Source of the DNA: an uncultured Roseovarius sp. | GTDB lineage: Bacteria; Pseudomonadota; Alphaproteobacteria; Rhodobacterales; Rhodobacteraceae | Direction: 5' to 3' | Assembly: GCA_947496175.1 (NCBI GenBank) | Contig: CANMBU010000002.1 | Location: 496,001-560,000 of the forward strand | DNA length: 64,000 bases | Part shown: positions 35,887 to 43,370 of the stretch, one piece after another | Layout of the letters: every line of letters begins with the position of its first letter | How positions within the stretch are numbered: position 1 is the stretch's first letter | The notes under the pieces: generated by a model | Databases searched by the model: none | What the model was told of the DNA's origin: nothing | Seen by the model: the letters and a program-made list of their open reading frames with translations, nothing else | Made by a program: the position numbers and the translations under genes

Positions 35887-35926
35887 GGTATTGAGATACC
35901 TCAAGGTATGTGGTATCATAATACCA
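35884..35926. terminator. Two adjacent hairpins ending the cargo operon
   Basis: TGAGGTAT-TGAG-ATACCTCA (35884-35903, 8-bp perfect stem) starts on the stop codon of the 48-residue gene, and TGGTAT-CATA-ATACCA (35911-35926) follows. Both share the GGTAT/ATACC core, so four copies of this core lie within 43 bases. There is no T-tract; it may terminate transcription or be a protein-binding array. Confidence 0.5.
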
Positions 35927-36001
35927 TGAGACTTGCTTTGCTCAGCTTCATTGGCCGCTTGCTAGGCATAACCTTCAAGGTCGCCGGTTTGCCTTACGGG
36001 G

Positions 36002-36277
36002 CTAATCCCAAGTCCGCGAAGGCGACTTTAGCCACTCAGTCGACGTATCAGAAAAGTTCGTAGCCCAGTGCTTGTGCAGTCGGACTACAAAAATTTCGTC
36101 ATTGCTATCTGTATGGGTTTTTAGGTGGTCTCGAACATCATCGGGCTTCTTCAATGTGTCAATGAGCCAGCAAGAATCAAGTATATGACACCACGTGTAG
36201 GACTTAATTGCTTCATAGAGCTTGTCATAGTTCTTCCCCGGTGTCTTGAGGTCGTAATTGATTGCCAATACCGACAT
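36002..36277 (-). CDS. Cas2/VapD-like (SinR-like) small protein
   Basis: 91 residues, read leftward from 36277 with AAGGAGA upstream, facing the other cargo genes. MSVLAINYDLKTPGKNYDKL, then YTWCHILDSCWLIDT and NDEIFVVRLHKHWATN give the beta-alpha-beta ferredoxin-like pattern of the Cas2/VapD group, including the Asp after the first strand (YDL). Members include CRISPR-associated Cas2, VapD ribonuclease toxins and the poorly defined SinR-like proteins. No CRISPR array or cas1 is nearby, so a toxin or nuclease role is more plausible than spacer acquisition. It ends 46 bp from the right inverted repeat side of its own promoter. Confidence 0.7.
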   Translation of the reverse strand: MSVLAINYDLKTPGKNYDKLYEAIKSYTWCHILDSCWLIDTLKKPDDVRDHLKTHTDSNDEIFVVRLHKHWATNFSDTSTEWLKSPSRTWD

Positions 36278-36323
36278 TTCTAAATCTCCTTACCCTTGGA
36301 GACTCACAGATGGGTATTGCCTA

Positions 36324-36348
36324 TGGGTTTGTCAAATATACAATCGCC
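36324..36348 (-). repeat. Right terminal inverted repeat
   Basis: Reads TGGGTTTGTCAAATATAC then AATCGCC on the plus strand, the reverse complement of the left repeat with a single mismatch. Confidence 0.93.
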
Positions 36349-36388
36349 TTCTGAAAGGATTTGGCAAAAGTCTTTTTAAAGACTTTTG
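36349..36388. terminator. Interrupted double hairpin, insertion site of the transposon (includes right target duplication 36349-36356)
   Basis: TTCTGAAA (36349-36356) is the right duplication copy. Removing the transposon joins AAATCCT to TTCTGAAAGGATTT, giving a perfect 10-bp stem AAATCCTTTC-T-GAAAGGATTT. A second intact hairpin follows, CAAAAGTCTTT-TT-AAAGACTTTTG (36365-36388), six bases from the SDR stop codon. The pair resembles the double hairpin at 6116-6164 and was probably the terminator of the SDR gene before insertion split its outer stem. Confidence 0.75.
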
Positions 36389-36393
36389 TGCGG

Positions 36394-37038
36394 CTAGAAT
36401 GGATGGTTACGCCCGTCCCAGTTCTCAAAGCAGCCTGTGGAGTCCAGGTCCAGCGCCGCAAATCTTTCCATCAGGCCCGCGACCGACACCTCGACCGAAA
36501 TATCGGCCGCATCACTGCCCATATCCGTGCGGACCCATCCAGGGTGATAAATACCCACTGCAATCCCCAAAGGCTTCAAATCCACCGCCAGATTGCGCCC
36601 AAGATTCAGCGCTGCTGCCTTGGAGGCGCGATAGATGTAGCTGCCGCCTGGTGCGCGGGTGTCGCTTGCCATTGTGCTGGACAGGATCGCGATCTTGGCC
36701 GATTTTGCCGCCTGCAGATTGGGCATCAGCGCCTGAATGCCAAGAAACACACCGGTCACATTGGCGGCAAAACTATCGGCCCACATCTGAGGTGGAAACC
36801 CATCGCTTAGCATTTGACCTTTGTCGAGATAAACGCCGGCATTGCACACCAAAAGATCAATCGCCGCTCCATCCAATGACTGAGCCAAAGCGGCATGGCT
36901 AATGGGGTCTGTCACATCCAACTCTGCTTCAAGTCCCGGTTGCCGGGACGTGCCGGTGACCTGCGCGCCGTTTTTTTTAAATGCGTCTGCCAAAGCCGCG
37001 CCGATTCCTCGGTTGGCTCCCGTGATCAATACATGCAT
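36394..37038 (-). CDS. Short-chain dehydrogenase/reductase
   Basis: 214 residues, classical SDR of the C-factor type. MHVLITGANRGIGAALADAF binds the dinucleotide, LLVCNAGVY is the NAG motif, and the active site is ILSSTMAS with YIYRASKAAALNL (YxxxK). HPGWVRTDMGS is typical of C-signal-like reductases. The substrate is unknown. Its own 3' hairpin was the target of the adjacent transposon, but the coding sequence is complete. Confidence 0.9.
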   Translation of the reverse strand: MHVLITGANRGIGAALADAFKKNGAQVTGTSRQPGLEAELDVTDPISHAALAQSLDGAAIDLLVCNAGVYLDKGQMLSDGFPPQMWADSFAANVTGVFLGIQALMPNLQAAKSAKIAILSSTMASDTRAPGGSYIYRASKAAALNLGRNLAVDLKPLGIAVGIYHPGWVRTDMGSDAADISVEVSVAGLMERFAALDLDSTGCFENWDGRNHPF

Positions 37039-37095
37039 GGCTGCCCCTCCATCGGTGATGCAGAGTACGAAGCCGTTGCACGCGCGGCAAGCGCG

Positions 37096-37542
37096 TTAAT
37101 TTGTCTTGCGATTGGGGATGAAGGGCAGGGGGCTGACCGGCACCCCGTCTTCTATGAGCTTGCGCGCCTCTTCTGGTTTGGCCTCGCCGTGGATCGCACG
37201 GTTCGGCGCCAAACCATCGTGAATATCCCGCGCTTGAGACGCAAAATTCATGCCGACATATTCGGAATTTTCTTCCACCTGCTTTTTCAACGCGGCCAGC
37301 GCCTGTTCCATTTCGGTCGTCGGCGTTGTGAGTGCGGGTGACTTTGTCACCTCGGTCGGGGCAGCAGCCATGCTGCGGCTGGCGCGCACGGTGGGGGCCA
37401 TAATCGCCTTTTCCACCGCCTCAGAGCCGCAGATGCTACAGGTCACCATGCCTGCGCGCTTGAGCTTGTCAAACGCGTCTGAGGATTGGAACCAGCTTTC
37501 AAAGCGATGGTCCTGGTCACATTTCAATGTGAACTTGATCAC
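37096..37542 (-). CDS. DUF1178 family protein
   Basis: 148 residues. MIKFTLKCDQDHRFESWFQSS and TCSICGSEAVEKAIMAP carry a short zinc-ribbon-like cysteine set (one Cys in the first block and CxxC in the second), and the C-terminus FASQARDIHDG...RAIHGEAKPEEARKLIEDG is the other conserved block. DUF1178 is common in alphaproteobacteria and of unknown function. It is upstream of the SDR gene on the same strand, 57 bp apart. Confidence 0.88.
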   Translation of the reverse strand: MIKFTLKCDQDHRFESWFQSSDAFDKLKRAGMVTCSICGSEAVEKAIMAPTVRASRSMAAAPTEVTKSPALTTPTTEMEQALAALKKQVEENSEYVGMNFASQARDIHDGLAPNRAIHGEAKPEEARKLIEDGVPVSPLPFIPNRKTN

Positions 37543-37623
37543 GAGGATGCGCTCCGATTAACGTCTTGTATTCACCTAAGCAGATTGCTGCAAAGTGCAA
37601 GAATTTTCACCCGAACACGCAGG

Positions 37624-38085
37624 TTAGGCAAGCAGACGTTTTGCGTCAAATTTACGCAAGAGGTGCGCTAATTCCGGTTCGTCCACACGCTTTGACGCCG
37701 CTTTGGGACTCATCCAGCGGCGCTCGCGCTCTTCGCTTTCCGGGTACTTTTTCGACAGCGACTTTACCCGCACCGGATAGACCATCACGGCACAGGGCAA
37801 TTGTTCATCCGCGCTGACACCTTTGACATATGTATAAAGCGCAAGGCACCCTCCCGTGACCTTGCCTTTCACACCTGCCTCTTCCCAGGCCTCGACCAGG
37901 GCGCAATCGCCCGGCGTTTTGCCCTCCATAGGCCAGCCTTTTGGAAGGATCCAGCGACCAGTTCCCCGTGAAGTGATCATCAGCACTTCGGTTTCGCCAT
38001 CTTTCACGCGATAACAGAGCGCCGCAAATTGCGTGCGCATGTCACGTTTGTCTGTGATTTCAACGGATAAAGGTAGTTGTTTCAT
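37624..38085 (-). CDS. Nudix hydrolase (diphosphoinositol polyphosphate phosphohydrolase-like)
   Basis: 153 residues from the ATG at 38085; the frame continues upstream through the modA promoter region but without coding character. QFAALCYRVKDGETEVLMITS and RGTGRWILPKGWPMEGK lead into the Nudix box, here GKTPGDCALVEAWEEAGVKG, with the core EExG intact but the usual first Glu and the Arg of RE replaced. This form is typical of the small PKGWP-type subfamily. It is divergent from modA with a palindrome between. Confidence 0.82.
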   Translation of the reverse strand: MKQLPLSVEITDKRDMRTQFAALCYRVKDGETEVLMITSRGTGRWILPKGWPMEGKTPGDCALVEAWEEAGVKGKVTGGCLALYTYVKGVSADEQLPCAVMVYPVRVKSLSKKYPESEERERRWMSPKAASKRVDEPELAHLLRKFDAKRLLA

Positions 38086-38137
38086 CTTTACATGTGCCAC
38101 CGGGTTTTTCCCGACTATTCTGCCACCGACCTCAAAA

Positions 38138-38169
38138 TGTATATACGACAGATAGCTGTAATATCTACA
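38138..38169. promoter_or_regulatory. Imperfect palindrome upstream of modA
   Basis: TGTATATACGACAG (38138-38151) and CTGTAATATCTACA (38156-38169) match as inverted repeats at 11 of 14 positions around ATAG. It lies 131 bp before modA and 53 bp before the divergent Nudix start. Its size fits a dimeric repressor such as a ModE-type molybdate sensor, but it does not clearly match a known consensus. Confidence 0.4.
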
Positions 38170-38299
38170 AATTGCTATGTTTTTCACCATATTTTGAAAA
38201 TCACAGCCAAGATGTTGTAGCCAGGACTCTCTTTGCATCGACATATGGTTGCGCCGCATGGGCTTGCCAAGGTCCACAGGCTGCGAAATACTCATTGCA

Positions 38300-39061
38300 A
38301 TGAACCTGATTTTTCGCCTTTTCTTAAGTATTTGCGCTGTTTTGACTGCGTTCTGGGCAGAACCTGCACAGGCGCAAGTGACGGTGTTCTCTGCGGCCTC
38401 AATGCGCGGCGCATTGGAAGAAGTGGCCGCCGCCTCCGGCATCGAAATCACTGTGTCCTATGGCGGATCGGGGCTCATGGCACGGCAAGTTGCGCAAGGC
38501 GCTCCTGCGGATATTGTCCTTTTGGCCAACGCCGCCTGGATGACCTGGCTTGAGGGGCAGGGCGCGCTGGAACCCGGTACGCAAAAGATCTTTTTAAGCA
38601 ATCAACTGGTACTGATTGGCCCCAAGGGTGCTGACCCTATCGCCACTGCCGACGCGGACACGATCTTAATGCGTTTGAAAGGGGACCGCCTTGTATTGGG
38701 TCAGACCCAAGCGGTACCAGCCGGAATCTACGCCCGCGAATGGATGGAAGCGACAGGTTTGTGGTCGGTACTAAGCCCATACTTGGCCGAGACAGAGAAT
38801 GTCCGCGCCGCGCTGGCTTTGGTGTCTCGTGGCGAAGCGCCTTTGGGTATTGTCTACACCAGTGACGCGATGGCCGAGACAGGGGTGGATATTGTGCATC
38901 ACATTGCCCCGAAACATCACACGCCCATTAAATATCCTGCCGCCATTGTCGCGGGCCGTAGCCATCCCGAGGTGCAGGCTTTCCATGATTTTCTGACGAC
39001 CCAAACGGCACAAGACATTTTCGCCGCCCACGGATTTGTCCGTGCAGAGGACCCCGAATGA
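38300..39061 (+). CDS. modA: Molybdate ABC transporter substrate-binding protein
   Basis: 253 residues from the ATG at 38300. A Sec signal peptide ends at AQAQ (about residue 25); the mature protein starts VTVFSAASMRGALEEVAA, the oxyanion-binding start of ModA, and continues with SYGGSGLMARQVAQGAPADIVLLA and LALVSRGEAPLGIVYTSDA. It captures molybdate (or tungstate) in the periplasm. It overlaps modB by ATGA. Confidence 0.95.
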   Translation: MNLIFRLFLSICAVLTAFWAEPAQAQVTVFSAASMRGALEEVAAASGIEITVSYGGSGLMARQVAQGAPADIVLLANAAWMTWLEGQGALEPGTQKIFLSNQLVLIGPKGADPIATADADTILMRLKGDRLVLGQTQAVPAGIYAREWMEATGLWSVLSPYLAETENVRAALALVSRGEAPLGIVYTSDAMAETGVDIVHHIAPKHHTPIKYPAAIVAGRSHPEVQAFHDFLTTQTAQDIFAAHGFVRAEDPE

Positions 39062-39747
39062 GCCTCACCGCCGCAGAATGGGCGGCTCTGAGCCTGTCGC
39101 TTAAGGTGTCGTTCTGGGCGGTTCTGATCAGTCTGCCCTTCGCCATTGCCATGGCCTGGCTTTTGGCTCGACGCGACTTTCCGGGTAAATCACTGCTCAG
39201 CGCGCTGGTGCATTTGCCTTTGGTCCTGCCACCAGTGGTCACCGGATATCTGCTCTTGCTGACATTTGGCAAAACCGGCGCAGTTGGTGCCTGGCTCAAC
39301 GAGATTGGCATTGTCCTGGCCTTTCGTTGGACCGGAGCCGCGCTGGCCGCAGCGATCATGGGTTTCCCACTGATGGTACGTGCGATCCGGTTGGCGATTG
39401 AGTCCGTGGACCCCAAGCTGGAAGAGGCTGCCGAAACCCTTGGGGCTGGCCGCGCGGCGCGGTTCACACGTATCACGCTTCCCCTGGTTGCGCCGGGCAT
39501 TCTGGCCGGGGTGGTGCTTGGCTTTGCCAAAGCCATGGGAGAGTTTGGCGCCACGATCACCTTCGTCGCCAACATCCCTGGTGAGACCCAGACACTGCCC
39601 TCCGCCATTTATGCCTTTCTGCAAGTGCCGGGGGGTGAAGAAGGAGCCATTCGCCTGACATTGCTCGCCGTAGGCGTGGCCATCGGGGCGGTGCTGATCT
39701 CGGAATGGCTGGCGCGTCGCGTGTCGCAGAGGATCGGTCGGGCATGA
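39058..39747 (+). CDS. modB: Molybdate ABC transporter permease
   Basis: 229 residues with five or six membrane helices. SLKVSFWAVLISLPFAIAMAW, LPLVLPPVVTGYLLLLTFG and the EAA loop EEAAETLGAGRAARFTRITLPLVAPG are ModB features. It forms the membrane dimer of the importer. Its last bases overlap the modC start (ATGA at 39744). Confidence 0.95.
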   Translation: MSLTAAEWAALSLSLKVSFWAVLISLPFAIAMAWLLARRDFPGKSLLSALVHLPLVLPPVVTGYLLLLTFGKTGAVGAWLNEIGIVLAFRWTGAALAAAIMGFPLMVRAIRLAIESVDPKLEEAAETLGAGRAARFTRITLPLVAPGILAGVVLGFAKAMGEFGATITFVANIPGETQTLPSAIYAFLQVPGGEEGAIRLTLLAVGVAIGAVLISEWLARRVSQRIGRA

Positions 39748-40850
39748 GCCTCAACGTCGATATCCGCCACGCCTTTGATGGATTCAAGCTCCATGTGACC
39801 TGCACTGCAGGCTCCGGCGTCACGGCCATCTTCGGCCCGTCTGGTTCGGGTAAGTCCACCCTGGTGAATGCCATCGCAGGTTTGCTCACGCCGGATGAAG
39901 GGCGCATCTCGCTCGGGGAGGAGGTGCTCTTTGACCAAGCGCAGGCCGTGCATATTGCGCCTGCCAAACGTCGTGTTGGATATGTCTTTCAGGACGGTCG
40001 CCTTTTTCCCCATATGAGCGTACGCGACAATATCCGTTTTGGCGCGCGCTATACATCCGGCGGTTTGGATCAGGCCGAAGAAACCCGTCTGGTGGAGCTG
40101 CTTGGGCTTGAGACGCTGCTCACGCGCCGTCCTGGCACCCTTTCGGGCGGTGAGAAACAACGGGTCGCGCTGGCGCGCGCCTGGCTCTCACAGCCGCGAC
40201 TTCTTTTGATGGATGAACCGCTCGCTGCGCTCGATGAGCCGCGCAAGGATGAGATTTTTCCTTATCTCGAACGCTTGCGAGATGTGGCGCAAGTGCCGAT
40301 CATCTACGTCAGCCACAACCTTGCGGAAGTGGCGCGATTGGCCGACGATCTGATCGTCTTGCAATCAGGAAAAGTGGCCCTGTCCGGCACTGCCGAAACT
40401 GTGTTGAGCGACCCCAAGGCTTTGCCCCTTTTGGGTGTGCGCGAGGCGGGTGCGATCCTGCCAGCCAGAGTGATTGGACATGATGCCGATGGGCTCAGCC
40501 GCCTTGCTTTGTCTGGCGGCGAGATCGTTTTGCCTGGGGTGAGCGCGGCCCCCGGCACCACCATCCGTCTGCGGGTGTTGGCGCAGGACGTCCTGTTGTC
40601 ACGTGATCCACCGCGAGGGCTGTCGTCGCACAATGTGCTTCCTGTGACGGTTGAAACTCTGCACCGCGGGGCTGGTCCGGGTGTGGCCGTGCGTTTGCGC
40701 GCCGGAGAGGACGTGCTTTTGGCGCGTATCACGGCCCGTGCCGCCGAGGAAATGGAGCTGGCACCGGGCGCACAATGTCATGCTATTCTCAACGCAACAG
40801 CCGTGCCAAGAGGCAGCATAGGCGGCGGAGCAATGCCACTCAAAATCTGA
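39744..40850 (+). CDS. modC: Molybdate ABC transporter ATP-binding protein
   Basis: 368 residues from the ATG at 39744. Walker A is FGPSGSGKSTLVNAIAGLL, the Q-loop is VGYVFQDGRLFPHMSV, the signature LSGGEKQRVALARAWLSQP and Walker B LLLMDEPLAALDEP. The C-terminal 110 residues contain a TOBE/Mop-like molybdate-binding domain, which feeds back on transport when the cell is replete. It completes the modABC operon. Confidence 0.95.
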   Translation: MSLNVDIRHAFDGFKLHVTCTAGSGVTAIFGPSGSGKSTLVNAIAGLLTPDEGRISLGEEVLFDQAQAVHIAPAKRRVGYVFQDGRLFPHMSVRDNIRFGARYTSGGLDQAEETRLVELLGLETLLTRRPGTLSGGEKQRVALARAWLSQPRLLLMDEPLAALDEPRKDEIFPYLERLRDVAQVPIIYVSHNLAEVARLADDLIVLQSGKVALSGTAETVLSDPKALPLLGVREAGAILPARVIGHDADGLSRLALSGGEIVLPGVSAAPGTTIRLRVLAQDVLLSRDPPRGLSSHNVLPVTVETLHRGAGPGVAVRLRAGEDVLLARITARAAEEMELAPGAQCHAILNATAVPRGSIGGGAMPLKI

Positions 40851-40946
40851 GCGCTTGACAAAACCAAGTGTTTTAGTCAGGAATATATATGAGCCAGCCC
40901 GAACGTGGTCAGCCAGCACCTTAGTCGCAACAATCGGAGCGAGAAG

Positions 40947-41117
40947 ATGACTGTTTCGACTGACGTGAGGAACCGCACAATTCCGCACCCTATCCCGCTA
41001 CAAACGCCCGCACCCGGCCCACGCCGCGAAACACTTTTGCTCGCAGCACTTTCAAGCGGCTTGTGTCTTGATGTGATGATTGAGCGGATGCTCGACCGCA
41101 ATGAGGGGAGGCTCTGA
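40947..41117 (+). CDS. 56-residue protein overlapping hemP
   Basis: Starts at ATG 40947 with GGAG and GAGAAG upstream. MTVSTDVRNRTIPHPIPLQT and then ETLLLAALSSGLCLDVMIERML: a proline-rich half and a hydrophobic helix. Its stop codon shares a base with the hemP start (TGATG), so translation is coupled. No family is recognised. It may be a regulatory leader or a small partner of HemP. Confidence 0.6.
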   Translation: MTVSTDVRNRTIPHPIPLQTPAPGPRRETLLLAALSSGLCLDVMIERMLDRNEGRL

Positions 41118-41293
41118 TGCTACATCCTCCCAGAACAGAGTTTGCCCCGCCTCAGCCCGCACATTCCGAACCTGATGTACTACACGATGCGCGCGACCTG
41201 ACCCAAGGCGGCCCCACTGCGCAAATCACGCTGGATGACAAGGTCTATACCCTGCGCATCACCCGTGCAGGCAAGCTGATCCTGACAAAATAG
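41117..41293 (+). CDS. hemP: Hemin uptake protein HemP
   Basis: 58 residues. The C-terminal block DLTQGGPTAQITLDDKVYTL followed by RITRAGKLILTK is the HemP family signature. HemP proteins are tiny, iron-regulated and required for normal expression or use of heme uptake systems in several proteobacteria; the mechanism is unsettled. GAGGGGAG lies before the start. An iron ABC permease follows after 122 bp, supporting an iron context. Confidence 0.88.
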   Translation: MLHPPRTEFAPPQPAHSEPDVLHDARDLTQGGPTAQITLDDKVYTLRITRAGKLILTK

Positions 41294-41415
41294 TCGTTCA
41301 GCGGACCGCCTTACGTTTATACACAAACGTTTTTGTCAGGTTTTTCTGGCAAGTTGCGCCGCAATGTGGCAGCCATGGCCATCGGAAGGGGTAAAACCAC
41401 CCAGAGGCGCAATTG

Positions 41416-43080
41416 ATGTCCGAAAAAACGCTGCACCGCCTGGCCTGGCTTGTGGTCGCGATTTGCGTCGCGCCTATCCTCGCGGCTGCGCTTTCAGCGC
41501 TGACAGGCGACCTGAGCGTCTGGCGAGAAGTGCTGGCCCCGGTGCTGCCACGCTATGCGGCGACCACGCTTTTCCTCGTTGTGGCCGTGGGCCTGTCCAC
41601 CGCCATCATCGGATCTGTCACAGCCTGGCTTGTGACGGTTTACCGCTTTCCCGGCCAACGCTGGCTTGAGATCGCACTGGCGCTGCCGCTGGCCTTCCCG
41701 GCTTATGTCATGGCCTATGCCTACACGCATATGCTGGACCACCCCGGTCCAGTGCAGACGCTCCTGCGCGACCTGACGGGATGGGGCCCGCGCGACTACT
41801 GGTTCCCTGAAATCCGAAGCCTAGGGGGCGCGGCGGTTATGCTGACCATCGTGCTCTACCCGTATGTCTACCTGCTGGCCCGCGCGTCATTTCGCCAGCA
41901 ATCCTCAAACGCCTTTCTGGTCGCGCGCACACTGGGCCGTTCACCCATCCGCGCCTTTTACCGCGTGGCCCTACCCATGGCGCGCCCGGCGATTGCAGGC
42001 GGCGCATTACTCGCGGTGATGGAAACCATCGCCGACTACGGCACCGTGGCGTTTTTCAACGTTCAAACCTTTGCCACCGGCATCTACCAGGCGTGGTTCA
42101 GCCTCGGCAATCGCGCAGCCGCCGCACAGCTTGCCCTTTGCCTGCTCTGCTTTGCGCTTCTCATCGCGGGGCTGGAGCGCGCCCAGCGCGGCAAAGCCCA
42201 AACCGCAGGGCGCGGTGCCCGGTTTGAAACCATGGAAAAGCCTCACCTGACCGGTGCACCGGGCTGGATCGCCTTCGCAATTTGCCTTTTGCCTGTGCTG
42301 CTGGGTTTTATCATTCCCGTCATCATGCTGGGCAGTATGGCCATCGGCTCAGGGCAGAACCTGTTTTCCAGCCGCTACCTGGATTTCATGCAAAACTCGC
42401 TTCTGGTGGCCAGCGTGGCAGCGGTGCTCACCGTGGCCGGGGCCATCCTCGTCGGCTTCCGCGCCCGCACACGGCCGACACGTGGCTCCAAGCTCATCGT
42501 CATTGGGGCAGGGCTGGGTTATGCCGTGCCCGGTGGCGTGATTGCCGTTGGCCTGATGGTGCCCATGGCCGGGCTCGACAATGTCATCGACCGTTTCATG
42601 GAAGGCAATTTCGGCATCGACACCGGCTTGCTGATTACCGGCTCGATCTGGCTCATGGTGCTGGCCTATATGGTGCGCTTCATGGCTGCAGCACTCAACG
42701 CTTATGACAGCGGTATGGCCACGGTGCCGGGCCATTTCGATGCCATCGGTCGGTCATTGGGGCAATCCGGGCCACGGTTGCTCTGGCGTGTGCACCTGCC
42801 TGTCGCGCGCAGCTCGGTGCTCACTGCACTCCTCATCGTCTTTGTCGACGTGATGAAGGAGCTCCCCGCCACGCTCATCCTGCACCCGTTCAACTTTCAG
42901 ACCTTGGCCGTTCAGGCCCACCGCCTTGCGTCAGATGAACGCCTGTCACAAGCAGCTGTCCCATCCCTCGTGCTGGTGGCGTTTGGCCTGCTGCCCGTGA
43001 TGATCCTCTGCCGCTCCATCGGCCGCGAAGAACCGGGTCGCAAAGCCGCCAAACTTGGCGCGGCAGTGAAGGCGGGGTAA
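41416..43080 (+). CDS. Iron(III) ABC transporter permease (FbpB/AfuB-like)
   Basis: 554 residues with two fused permease halves of about six helices each. Both halves have a binding-protein-dependent transport loop: first ARTLGRSPIRAFYRVALPMARPAI, second GRSLGQSGPRLLWRVHLPVARSSV. This doubled architecture is that of FbpB/SfuB ferric iron importers. No binding protein or ATPase gene is adjacent, so those subunits are encoded elsewhere. Position after hemP suggests iron-limited expression. Confidence 0.9.
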   Translation: MSEKTLHRLAWLVVAICVAPILAAALSALTGDLSVWREVLAPVLPRYAATTLFLVVAVGLSTAIIGSVTAWLVTVYRFPGQRWLEIALALPLAFPAYVMAYAYTHMLDHPGPVQTLLRDLTGWGPRDYWFPEIRSLGGAAVMLTIVLYPYVYLLARASFRQQSSNAFLVARTLGRSPIRAFYRVALPMARPAIAGGALLAVMETIADYGTVAFFNVQTFATGIYQAWFSLGNRAAAAQLALCLLCFALLIAGLERAQRGKAQTAGRGARFETMEKPHLTGAPGWIAFAICLLPVLLGFIIPVIMLGSMAIGSGQNLFSSRYLDFMQNSLLVASVAAVLTVAGAILVGFRARTRPTRGSKLIVIGAGLGYAVPGGVIAVGLMVPMAGLDNVIDRFMEGNFGIDTGLLITGSIWLMVLAYMVRFMAAALNAYDSGMATVPGHFDAIGRSLGQSGPRLLWRVHLPVARSSVLTALLIVFVDVMKELPATLILHPFNFQTLAVQAHRLASDERLSQAAVPSLVLVAFGLLPVMILCRSIGREEPGRKAAKLGAAVKAG

Positions 43081-43370
43081 GGGCACACGTTCATCTCATC
43101 AACGCGCGGCTATGTCTAAATGACCGGTTTGAGCCCACAGCAGAAGTCTTGATTCCTCGCTGCGCGCGCTCGCAGCACGGAAATTGCTGCAGGCGCTTAG
43201 ATTTCGGCGCGGCATGGCGGCGATGAATCCGGCCATTCATTCGAGCTGCTATTCGGTTTGGAGCACGAACACACGGGTGGCAGGTTAGATGCAATCAGGT
43301 TTGCGTGTAGCATGCCAACGTCAGCGCGGTGCTGATGCTTGGGTTTGGAGGGCGGCAAGGAGGGCAAATC
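43081..43370. other. 290-bp region without a convincing gene, left edge of accessory segment
   Basis: It lies between the iron permease stop and the integrase start. The only frames are short and lack ribosome sites. Runs such as CGCTGCGCGCGCTCGCAGC are GC-rich and weakly palindromic. It may hold remnants of an integrated element or its attachment site, but no repeat partner was found by eye. Confidence 0.4.

Larger units (their letters stand above)
33853..36348. mobile_element. IS1595-family transposon with cargo genes, complete (2,496 bp)
   Basis: Bounded by 25-bp terminal inverted repeats (one mismatch) and flanked by a perfect 8-bp duplication TTCTGAAA. Contents in order: transposase (+), Panacea-domain gene (+), overlapping small gene (+), 48-residue charged protein (+), paired hairpins, and a Cas2/VapD-like gene (-). 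About 1.4 kb of cargo is clearly richer in A+T than neighbouring genes, a sign of foreign origin. IS1595 relatives with passenger genes are known as a class; the cargo set here is the point of interest. Intact ends and an open transposase frame suggest recent insertion. Confidence 0.93.

Noticed and set aside
35926..36063. 45-residue plus-strand frame MRLALLSFIGRLLGITFKVA... inside the transposon
   Set aside because: It starts at the edge of a hairpin with no ribosome site and overlaps the better-supported Cas2-like gene by 62 bases.
36002..36277. CRISPR-Cas locus, because of the Cas2-like protein
   Set aside because: No repeat-spacer array, cas1 or effector genes anywhere in the window; the gene belongs to the transposon cargo.
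43091..43294. 67-codon minus-strand frame before the integrase
   Set aside because: Arg/His-rich, with no ribosome site; more likely non-coding or degraded sequence.
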